From contig CAYULJ010000110.1 in assembly GCA_964445715.1 (NCBI GenBank), positions 1-5,709 of the forward strand: a DNA stretch of 5,709 nucleotides, read 5' to 3'. This stretch comes from CAYPYS01 sp964445715 (lineage in GTDB: Bacteria > Omnitrophota > Gorgyraeia > Gorgyraeales > Gorgyraeaceae). Both the position numbers and the translations under genes were made by a program. The notes below the pieces were generated by a model, which saw nothing but the letters and a program-made list of their open reading frames with translations, did no database searches and was not told the DNA's origin. Shown here one piece after another: positions 1 through 5,368 of the stretch (position 1 is the first letter of the stretch; every line of letters starts with the position of its first letter).

Positions 1-1
1 A

Positions 2-115
2 GAAATTATATTTAAAAGAAAGATCAGGAACGAAAAAAAATTTCCTTCCCTTGAGAAACTGCGAATGCAGATCAAAAAAGACATCCTGAATGCAAAAAGT
101 ACCCCCTATATTTAG
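2..115 (+). CDS. ribF: C-terminal end of probable RibF (bifunctional riboflavin kinase/FAD synthetase), partial
   Basis: This is an open frame entering from the left edge and stopping at TAG 113-115, which leaves 37 residues. RibF phosphorylates riboflavin to FMN and adenylates FMN to FAD in the cytoplasm. The visible part contains RNEKKFPSLEKL followed by QIKKDILNAK. This matches the usual tail of the riboflavin kinase domain, where an arginine, an (D/N)EKKF-type motif, a short SLEEL-like helix start and a QI-KD helix close the protein. The identification rests on this tail alone; the FAD synthetase domain and kinase core lie outside the window. The stop is followed by a 132-nt gap and a new promoter, so the gene probably belongs to a separate upstream transcription unit. 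I found no convincing intrinsic terminator after it. Confidence 0.72.
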   Translation, partial: EIIFKRKIRNEKKFPSLEKLRMQIKKDILNAKSTPYI

Positions 116-175
116 CATATCTTCTTATTGTAACCCCATTATATAGTATAGGTTGAAAAAACCCAGTATTTTAGC

Positions 176-204
176 TTGACATGAAAATGTCATTAGTGTA
201 AACT
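176..204 (+). promoter_or_regulatory. Sigma70-type promoter for the mraZ/dcw operon
   Basis: A perfect -35 hexamer, TTGACA (176-181), is followed by a 17-nt spacer and a -10-like TAAACT (199-204, 4 of 6 matches to TATAAT). The expected transcription start is near 211, which gives a leader of about 37 nt before the mraZ ATG. It is the best promoter match I found in the ribF-mraZ gap and it points into the operon. The -35 is embedded in a 6-bp inverted repeat (177-192). The -10 and start region is bracketed by a second one: GTGTAA at 196-201 and TTACAC at 209-214. The start site is inferred. Confidence 0.7.
177..192. repeat. Short inverted repeat over the -35 box
   Basis: TGACAT (177-182) and ATGTCA (187-192) are perfect inverted arms around the 4-nt centre GAAA. 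The left arm shares five bases with the -35 hexamer, so a dimeric regulator bound here would compete with RNA polymerase. Short palindromes also occur by chance, and no regulator is identified. Confidence 0.35.
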
Positions 205-215
205 TTACTTACACG

Positions 216-244
216 GTGGCTCAAAGTAGAGTAAAGTGGAGTAG
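216..244 (+). promoter_or_regulatory. Probable MraZ operator (three 10-bp-phased GTGG-like repeats)
   Basis: GTGG at 216-219, GTAG at 226-229 and GTGG at 236-239 are each separated by 6 nt, giving an exact 10-bp (one helical turn) period. The units read GTGGCTCAAA, GTAGAGTAAA and GTGGAGTAGA. MraZ proteins are known to bind closely spaced G-rich direct repeats of this kind just upstream of their own gene. The position, between the predicted start site and the mraZ ATG, fits a repressor site in the early transcribed region. The middle box is degenerate (GTAG). The third box overlaps the mraZ ribosome-binding site GGAG (238-241), which sits 6 nt before the ATG at 248. Confidence 0.7.
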
Positions 245-247
245 ACT

Positions 248-688
248 ATGTTTTACGGTGAATACGAGCACGCATTGGACAGAAAAGGAAGGCTTATCAT
301 TCCGTCTAAGTTCAGGGACGCGATGAAGGAGCATTATGTCGAGAAGCTTTTTATTACTCGTGGATTGGATAAGTGCCTTTTTATGTTTGCAGAAGAAGAA
401 TGGAGGTTGCAGGAGCAGAGATTCAAAACCATGACATTTACAAAATCAGAATACAGGCGTTTTAACAGATTGTTTTTTTCAGGGGCGTCTGCACTGGTGC
501 CGGATAAGCAGGCCAGGATACTTATGCCGTCATACTTGAAAGATTATGCCGAGATCAAAAGAGATGTTTATATTATCGGCGTGTCGAACCGAATCGAGAT
601 CTGGAGTCGCAAGAATTGGCAGGATTATTATTCTTTATCAAAAGAATCATTTGAAGAAGTCGCTGAAAAATTAATCGATCTTGAGTAA
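248..688 (+). CDS. mraZ: MraZ, transcriptional regulator of the dcw cluster
   Basis: The 146-residue product has the length and architecture of MraZ, a nucleoid-associated DNA-binding protein that usually represses its own operon. It begins MFYGEYEHALDRKGRLIIP, with the first AbrB-like half carrying D11-x-K-G-R15 and P19. The second half carries D86-K-Q-A-R90 and P94. The helical insert SEYRRFNRLFFSGAS (67-81) and the end motif IIGVSNRIEIWS (109-120) are typical of the family. Members form ring-shaped oligomers. One oddity is that the second motif has Ala89 where most homologues I recall have Gly (DKQGR). The ATG is supported by GGAG at 238-241 and by the conserved N-terminus. It is the first gene after the promoter and operator, and it is followed 9 nt later by a small ORF. 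Confidence 0.96.
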   Translation: MFYGEYEHALDRKGRLIIPSKFRDAMKEHYVEKLFITRGLDKCLFMFAEEEWRLQEQRFKTMTFTKSEYRRFNRLFFSGASALVPDKQARILMPSYLKDYAEIKRDVYIIGVSNRIEIWSRKNWQDYYSLSKESFEEVAEKLIDLE

Positions 689-693
689 GGAGG
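687..693 (+). promoter_or_regulatory. Strong ribosome-binding site of the small ORF at 698
   Basis: AAGGAGG overlaps the last two bases of the mraZ stop codon and lies 4 nt before an ATG. It is one of the strongest Shine-Dalgarno matches in the window and argues that the 60-codon ORF downstream is translated. Confidence 0.75.
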
Positions 694-697
694 CTTT

Positions 698-880
698 ATG
701 AGTTCCAGGACTAATAATCATCTTATAAGGTTGAAGTCAGGAGGCACGCGTTGTTTTAATATTCCTGTGGAGAGCATACGTAAGACCCGTTCGTTGAATG
801 TCGACAATAGCTGCAAGAGGGTGAGTCGGGAGGTATACAAGATATTAAAGAGCAATAATGGAAGAAAGATATTTACATAA
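698..880 (+). CDS. Unrecognised small basic protein between mraZ and rsmH
   Basis: This 60-codon ORF does not match any family I recognise. It starts with ATG 4 nt after a strong AAGGAGG site. It ends with TAA at 878-880, overlapping the first 23 bases of rsmH in another frame. The product is strongly basic: I count 14 Lys/Arg against 3 Asp/Glu. It has two cysteines (C19 and C39) and no hydrophobic stretch long enough for a membrane segment or signal peptide. This composition would suit a nucleic-acid- or ribosome-associated protein, but that is inference. Its place between mraZ and rsmH, and the overlap with rsmH, suggest co-expression and possible translational coupling to the weakly primed rsmH start. 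The alternative is a spacer that happens to stay open, which the ribosome-binding site makes less likely. Confidence 0.62.
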   Translation: MSSRTNNHLIRLKSGGTRCFNIPVESIRKTRSLNVDNSCKRVSREVYKILKSNNGRKIFT

Positions 881-1748
881 GCCAGTCCTTTTAAAAGAGG
901 CCCTGCATTTTTTAGAACCTGCGCCAGGAAAGATAATCATAGATGCGACCGTAGGAGGGGCTGGTCATGCTGAAGAGATCTTACAGAACATATTACCCCG
1001 AGGGATTCTGATAGGCATAGATAGAGATTCGGAATCATTAAACTTAGCCTGCGATAGATTAAAAAGATTTAATAGTTCATTCAAGCTAATAAACGAAAAT
1101 TTTAAAAATATAAAAGAAATAACAAAAGATCTAGGACAAATAGATGGCATTTTATTTGATTTGGGTATATCTAGCATCCAGATGGAGGGAAGAGAAAGAG
1201 GGTTCAGTATAAAAAATGCCGGTCCTTTGGACATGCGCATGGATAGGGCCCAGAAGTTTACGGCAAAGGACCTTGTGAATAATCTGGCAGAGGTCGAACT
1301 TTCGCAGATCATAAGAGATCTTGGGGAAGATCGGTTTCATAGAAGGATTGCCAGAGCGATAGTTTACGCTCGAAAGAAGAAAATGATTGAGACAACCAGG
1401 GATCTGGCTGATATAGTCTCTAGTTCTTTGCCACGCAACAAAAAGAGAGAGCGGATCCATCCAGCAACCAGGACATTTCAGGCGCTTAGGATCAGATTGA
1501 ATGACGAATTAGGGTCATTGGAAAAGGCGCTTAGAGACTCGCCCGAGGTCCTTAAAAAGGGCGGCCGGATTTGCGTTATATCTTTTCATTCTCTGGAAGA
1601 TAGAATAGTCAAAAGGACTTTCAAGGAATTTAGCAAGAGCGGCATTTTTGATATCCTTACTAAGAAGCCTGTGATGGCAGAAGAAAAAGAGACCCTGGAG
1701 AATGCACGCTCGAGAAGCGCAAAGCTTCGGGCAGCAGCAAAAAGGTGA
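858..1748 (+). CDS. rsmH: RsmH (MraW), 16S rRNA (cytosine-1402-N4)-methyltransferase
   Basis: The 296-residue product, near the usual length of about 310, is a SAM-dependent methyltransferase that modifies C1402 in the decoding centre of 16S rRNA. Visible motifs in order are HKPVLLKEAL (7-16), the SAM-binding loop DATVGGAGHA (29-38), GIDRD (53-57), the LFDLGISSIQM block (99-109), PLDMRMD (123-129), HPATRTFQALRIRLNDE (201-217) and ISFHSLEDRIVKRTF (241-255). The tail NARSRSAKLRAAAKR is also characteristic. The start is fixed by an in-frame TAA at 846-848 and by the conserved HKPVLL beginning. Only a weak AAAGAG (847-852) precedes the ATG, and the gene begins inside the preceding small ORF, so re-initiation or coupling is likely. 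Its stop TGA is 2 nt before the ftsL ATG. Confidence 0.97.
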   Translation: MEERYLHKPVLLKEALHFLEPAPGKIIIDATVGGAGHAEEILQNILPRGILIGIDRDSESLNLACDRLKRFNSSFKLINENFKNIKEITKDLGQIDGILFDLGISSIQMEGRERGFSIKNAGPLDMRMDRAQKFTAKDLVNNLAEVELSQIIRDLGEDRFHRRIARAIVYARKKKMIETTRDLADIVSSSLPRNKKRERIHPATRTFQALRIRLNDELGSLEKALRDSPEVLKKGGRICVISFHSLEDRIVKRTFKEFSKSGIFDILTKKPVMAEEKETLENARSRSAKLRAAAKR

Positions 1749-1750
1749 TC
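1742..1750 (+). promoter_or_regulatory. Ribosome-binding site that decides the ftsL start
   Basis: AAGGTGATC matches the complement of the 16S rRNA 3' end (AAGGAGGTGATC) with two bases missing. It overlaps the rsmH stop. Five nt separate its AGG core from the ATG at 1751. The upstream in-frame GTG at 1745 lies inside this site and has no ribosome-binding site of its own, so ATG 1751 is preferred. Confidence 0.6.
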
Positions 1751-2131
1751 ATGAAAGCCATTTTAAAGGCCAACAAGACGTTTGTTTATATAATCCTCGT
1801 GACATCCATTGCCCTTATGTATGTCAACCAGCAGATCCTGATATACCAGATGGGGCTAAAAGTGAAGGAAAATTACAAGGTTTATTCGAAGCTTGTTGAC
1901 TCGAATAGAATATTAATATATAATGTCTTAGATAATAAATCACCCGTCAAGTTAGAGACCAAACTATTAGCCAAAAAATTAGAGTTGGATATGCCCCGCA
2001 GATGGCAGGTAGTTAAGCTTGAGAGCTCCCCGAAAAAGATCGTTAACAAAGATGTAGCAAGAAGTGGCCTCTTTGCCAGTCTATTTAGCGCCGGTCGGGA
2101 AGCCGAGGCCAGCCCGAATAGAAACGAATAA
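1751..2131 (+). CDS. ftsL: FtsL-like divisome membrane protein
   Basis: The 126-residue protein has FtsL topology: a short basic cytoplasmic N-terminus, one transmembrane segment (about residues 10-26, TFVYIILVTSIALMYV), then an extracytoplasmic helical region. Around residues 62-90 the pattern K-SPVKLETKLLAKKLELDMP resembles the family's SP-x-x-(L/I)E-x-x-A-x-KL-x-(L/M)-x-x-P motif. FtsL forms a complex with FtsB/DivIC-type proteins and FtsQ and helps activate FtsW-FtsI at the septum. Sequence conservation in FtsL is poor, so the call leans on topology, size and its fixed place between rsmH and ftsI. The C-terminal 25 or so residues look polar and disordered. The ORF can be extended two codons to GTG 1745, but ATG 1751 is better placed relative to the AAGGTGATC site. 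Confidence 0.85.
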   Translation: MKAILKANKTFVYIILVTSIALMYVNQQILIYQMGLKVKENYKVYSKLVDSNRILIYNVLDNKSPVKLETKLLAKKLELDMPRRWQVVKLESSPKKIVNKDVARSGLFASLFSAGREAEASPNRNE

Positions 2132-2158
2132 AGAACAATAACGAACAGGTATTTTTTT

Positions 2159-3838
2159 GTGTACAGCCTAATTACCCCCCGAATTAGAACTGTTTTATAC
2201 TTTTTATTAATTTTATTCGTACTTTTGACTTTAAGGCTTTTCTTCGTGCAGTTAGGCGCCGCCAGGCCCTTATCAAAGCTCGCCCTTGATCAATATAAGA
2301 CCTTTATACGATTGCTTCCAAGACGCGGTATTATTTATGACCGCAATCTAAGAGAGCTCGCTGTATCGATAAACCTAAACTCTATCTTTGCAGATCCTCA
2401 GGAGATCGAAGACAAAGAGGACGCGGCCAAAAAACTTTCCAAGGCATTAGGTATTGGTACAGATAAAATGCTACAGAAGATCAATGAGAAGACCCGATTT
2501 GCGTGGATAGCGCGTAAGGTCCAGCCTGATATCGAAAGAGATATAAGGCGGTTGAAAATAAAAGGTATTGGTTTTATAAAGGAACCTCACAGGGTTTATC
2601 CCAATGGCACCCTTGCTAGTCATATAGTCGGATTCAGCGGCATGGATAACGATGGCTTGGAAGGCGTGGAGCTTTTGTATGATAAATTTTTAAAAGGCGC
2701 TGTCGGATGGAGATATACAATAAGAGATGCTAAAAAGCGTGAGGTCTTGGGTTACGAATTCAGAGAGATACCCCCGGCTGACGGAAACGAAGTGATCCTT
2801 ACTATAGATAATGTCGTGCAGGCAGTCGCAGAGAAGGAACTTGAAAAGGCTTTTGAGAAATATAATGCAAAAGGCGCCAGTATAGTCGTAATGGATCCGC
2901 ATACAGGGGATATTTTGGCATTGGCCAACAGGCCTACGTATGATCCTAACAATCTAAAGGAATATCCAGCCGAGAATCGCAGGAACCGAGCGATCTGCGA
3001 TTTTTTTGAGCCAGGATCTAGTTTTAAAATAGTTACGGCTTCTGCTGTGCTGCAAGAAGGGCTTGTTAAGAGGGATGATAAATTCTTTTGCGAGAACGGG
3101 AAATTTAAATGGGAAAGACATGTCTACCATGACCATAAACCGCATGGTTGGCTGATATTCAGCGATGTAATAAAATATTCGTCGAATATAGGAACGATGA
3201 AATCGGCGTTAAAGCTAGGGGAGAGGAGACTGTACAGATATATCAAGCGTTTTGGTTTTGGGAAAAAGACAGGCATCGGCCTTCCAGGAGAAGTCGATGG
3301 CATAATCAGGCATCCAGATAAATGGTCGAAACTTTCTATCTGTAGTATTTCTATGGGGCAGGAGGTCACTGCAACAGCCCTTCAGCTTGCCTGCGCTATT
3401 TCTAGCATTGCAAACGGAGGTTATTTTATAAAACCCAGAATCGTTATGAAGGTGCAAGATAAGACAGGTTACGCGATAGAGAGATTTGAGCCAAAGAGAT
3501 TACACCGCGTTATTTCTCAAGAGACAGCAGATGAGGTCAAAGAGATTTTGAGGACAGTGGTAGAGGGGGGCACTGGCAGGTTTGCAGAGATAGAAGATTA
3601 TCTACCAGCTGGGAAGACAGGCACAGCGCAAAAGGTAGATGCTGATGGAACGTATTCCCATAGGAATTTTACAGCATCCTTCATAGGATTTTTACCATAT
3701 GATAAACCGCGATTTGTCGTGGTGGTTATAATGGATGAGCCGCGACCTTATTATTATGGCGGTACTGTATGCGCGCCTGTATTCAAAAGAGTGGCAGAGC
3801 AGGTCATGCGTTACTACAAGATAGAACCTAGCGGATAA
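2159..3838 (+). CDS. ftsI: FtsI/PBP2B-type class B penicillin-binding protein (septal transpeptidase)
   Basis: The 559-residue membrane-anchored D,D-transpeptidase cross-links septal peptidoglycan together with the glycosyltransferase FtsW. One transmembrane segment covers about residues 11-31. The dimerisation/pedestal domain begins with RRGIIYDRN (55-63). The transpeptidase domain contains EPGSSFK, with nucleophile Ser287 and Lys290 (SxxK), then SSN at 341-343 (SxN) and KTGT at 486-489, so all three catalytic motifs are intact. It ends about 70 residues after KTGT with no PASTA domains, unlike SpoVD or many Gram-positive PBP2B-type proteins. The start is GTG 2159. It follows a weak AGGT (2147-2150) and a T7 run, and is required to include the membrane anchor, because the next Met is residue 104. 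It follows ftsL by 27 nt in the same frame. Confidence 0.96.
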   Translation: MYSLITPRIRTVLYFLLILFVLLTLRLFFVQLGAARPLSKLALDQYKTFIRLLPRRGIIYDRNLRELAVSINLNSIFADPQEIEDKEDAAKKLSKALGIGTDKMLQKINEKTRFAWIARKVQPDIERDIRRLKIKGIGFIKEPHRVYPNGTLASHIVGFSGMDNDGLEGVELLYDKFLKGAVGWRYTIRDAKKREVLGYEFREIPPADGNEVILTIDNVVQAVAEKELEKAFEKYNAKGASIVVMDPHTGDILALANRPTYDPNNLKEYPAENRRNRAICDFFEPGSSFKIVTASAVLQEGLVKRDDKFFCENGKFKWERHVYHDHKPHGWLIFSDVIKYSSNIGTMKSALKLGERRLYRYIKRFGFGKKTGIGLPGEVDGIIRHPDKWSKLSICSISMGQEVTATALQLACAISSIANGGYFIKPRIVMKVQDKTGYAIERFEPKRLHRVISQETADEVKEILRTVVEGGTGRFAEIEDYLPAGKTGTAQKVDADGTYSHRNFTASFIGFLPYDKPRFVVVVIMDEPRPYYYGGTVCAPVFKRVAEQVMRYYKIEPSG

Positions 3839-3871
3839 CTTTACACTTTAACGTTGTTGAAATGTAAACTT
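3837..3871 (+). other. Imperfect hairpin in the ftsI-murE gap
   Basis: Arms 3837-3852 and 3856-3871 pair over 16 positions: 13 Watson-Crick pairs, one G-U pair and two mismatches (C-C and C-A), around a 3-nt loop. The structure begins at the last two bases of the ftsI stop and ends directly before the murE ribosome-binding site. There is no T-run after it, so it is not a standard intrinsic terminator. It could be an RNA-processing or stability element, a protein-binding palindrome, or a by-product of a promoter-like pair: TTTACA at 3840-3845 and TGTAAA at 3863-3868, spaced by 17 nt. Confidence 0.5.
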
Positions 3872-3877
3872 AGGGGA
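3872..3877 (+). promoter_or_regulatory. Ribosome-binding site that decides the murE start
   Basis: AGGGGA lies 3 nt before ATG 3881. The in-frame TTG at 3854 would place the first codons inside the hairpin and has no comparable site, so ATG 3881 is preferred. Confidence 0.65.
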
Positions 3878-3880
3878 ATT

Positions 3881-5368
3881 ATGAGACTCAAAGATTTAAT
3901 AAAAAATATGCAGGGAGTGAGGAAGATAGAGGGAAAGACTTCTTTAGAAATAAAAGGCCTCGCTTCCAATTCTAAAAAGGTAAAAGAAGGAGATCTTTTT
4001 GTGGCAATAAAAGGGCCGCGTTTCGACGGAGCGCTTTTTATAGACGAGGCCATAAATAGGGGGGCCTGTACAGTAGTATTGGAAGCCCAGCCAAAGGAGG
4101 GGCGTGTCTTTAGAAGGGGCACTACCTTTATATATGTAGATAATGCAAAGGTTGCGCTTTCTCTCATTGCTAAGAAATTTTATAAAGACATACCAAGCAA
4201 GCTGTATCTCGTAGGAGTTACTGGTACTAATGGCAAGACCACAGTAACGTATTTGCTCGAGAATCTTTATAGGAAAGATTCTAAAAAGGTGGGCGTGATA
4301 GGCACTATTAATTATAGATTTAATAATCGCTTGATCCCTGCCTTTAATACTACGCCCGGCATCCTGGATCTATATTCTCTTTTTGATAACATGCACAAGG
4401 ATGGTGTAAAAAAATGCATACTCGAGGTCTCTTCGCATTCTTTAGATCAGGGTAGGGTCGATGGTTTGAATTTTGATATCGCTATTTTTACAAATCTCTC
4501 TAATGAACACTTAGATTATCATAAGAATATGGAAGATTATTTTATATCCAAGTTAAAATTATTCTCGAAGATAAAACAGGGCGGTTGTGCAGTCGTGAAT
4601 GCAGACGATGCCTGTTCAAAAAAGATCATAGATGAAGTCCTTAAAGAAAAAAATGCAAAAGTCGTAACTTATGGGATCAAGCGAAAAGCTGATGTATATG
4701 CTGAAGACATAAAGATTTTATTAGAAGGCATTAAATTCAGACTTTGTTCTCGGGTTTCTCCTAAAGAGAGCCTTATAATTTCTTCTCCTTTGATTGGACG
4801 GCATAATGTATATAATATCCTGGCTTGTGCCGCGAGCGGCATCGCCATGGGCATGGATTTGGATAAGATAAAAAGCGCGATTGAAAGTTTTAGCGGATTG
4901 CCCGGCCGGCTCGAAAAGATAGATTGTGGACAGGATTTTTTGGTATTTGTAGATTATGCTCATACTGAAAATGGATTGGAAAATGCACTAAAGACATTGA
5001 AAGAGTTAAGGCCGCATAGACTTTTGACTGTCTTTGGCTGCGGAGGGAATAGAGATAAAACCAAAAGGCCTGACATGGGAAAGGTATCTTCGGTTTTTTC
5101 GGATAAGACATTTATAACAAGCGATAATCCTCGAAGTGAAGAGCCCATGGATATCGCAAACGAGATTATAAAAGGTATGCCTAATAAAAATAATTATTCA
5201 ATCGAAATAGATAGATTCAGGGCAATAGAAAAGGCATTAAAAGAGGCTCGAAAAGGAGATATCGTGCTCGTGGCTGGTAAGGGCCATGAGACATATCAAA
5301 TATTCAAGGACACCACTGTGCCTTTTGACGACAGAGAGGTAGTAAAAAAAATCTTAACTTCAAAATAG
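3881..5368 (+). CDS. murE: MurE, UDP-MurNAc-L-Ala-D-Glu:meso-diaminopimelate ligase
   Basis: The 495-residue cytoplasmic Mur ligase adds the third amino acid of the stem peptide in an ATP-dependent reaction. The N-terminal substrate domain shows SNSKKVKEGDLFVAIKG (29-45). The central ATPase domain has the P-loop GTNGKTT (115-121), NTTPG (156-160), EVSSHSLDQGRVDG (182-195), HLDYH (210-214) and Lys224 in SKLKLF, the expected carbamylated lysine. The C-terminal domain has VDYAHTENGL (357-366), GCGGNRDKTKRP (386-397), DNPR (415-418) and GKGHE (466-470). DNPR is the signature of enzymes that use meso-diaminopimelate rather than lysine, so mDAP is the predicted substrate. One small oddity is DYAHTE where DYAHTP is usual. 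The last four codons and the TAG lie inside the left arm of a perfect 17-bp inverted repeat, which may have replaced the original end of the gene. Confidence 0.97.
   Translation: MRLKDLIKNMQGVRKIEGKTSLEIKGLASNSKKVKEGDLFVAIKGPRFDGALFIDEAINRGACTVVLEAQPKEGRVFRRGTTFIYVDNAKVALSLIAKKFYKDIPSKLYLVGVTGTNGKTTVTYLLENLYRKDSKKVGVIGTINYRFNNRLIPAFNTTPGILDLYSLFDNMHKDGVKKCILEVSSHSLDQGRVDGLNFDIAIFTNLSNEHLDYHKNMEDYFISKLKLFSKIKQGGCAVVNADDACSKKIIDEVLKEKNAKVVTYGIKRKADVYAEDIKILLEGIKFRLCSRVSPKESLIISSPLIGRHNVYNILACAASGIAMGMDLDKIKSAIESFSGLPGRLEKIDCGQDFLVFVDYAHTENGLENALKTLKELRPHRLLTVFGCGGNRDKTKRPDMGKVSSVFSDKTFITSDNPRSEEPMDIANEIIKGMPNKNNYSIEIDRFRAIEKALKEARKGDIVLVAGKGHETYQIFKDTTVPFDDREVVKKILTSK

Noticed and set aside
142..147. 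TATAGT as the -10 of an additional promoter upstream of mraZ
   Set aside because: It matches TATAAT in 5 of 6 positions, but no reasonable -35 lies at the right distance; the TTGACA promoter downstream is better.
151..163. GGTT-GAAAA-AACC as a terminator for ribF
   Set aside because: The stem is only 4 bp and is not followed by a T-run.
965..1460. Two antisense open frames inside rsmH
   Set aside because: They lie wholly within a confidently identified gene, have no ribosome-binding site of note and give no recognisable protein.
1745..1750. GTG 1745 as the ftsL start
   Set aside because: It lies inside the AAGGTGATC ribosome-binding site of ATG 1751 and lacks its own.
1702..1899. A 65-codon + strand frame across the rsmH-ftsL junction
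   Set aside because: It overlaps the end of rsmH and the start of ftsL in another frame; its product resembles nothing and the two flanking genes explain the DNA.
2690..3457. Several antisense open frames inside ftsI
   Set aside because: All are shadows of the ftsI reading frame, with no start signals or family motifs.
3854..3880. TTG 3854 as an upstream start for murE
   Set aside because: It would add nine residues encoded within the hairpin and has no ribosome-binding site, whereas ATG 3881 has AGGGGA correctly spaced.
3841..4167. Antisense 108-codon frame over the start of murE
   Set aside because: It mirrors the conserved MurE N-terminal coding region and has no support of its own.
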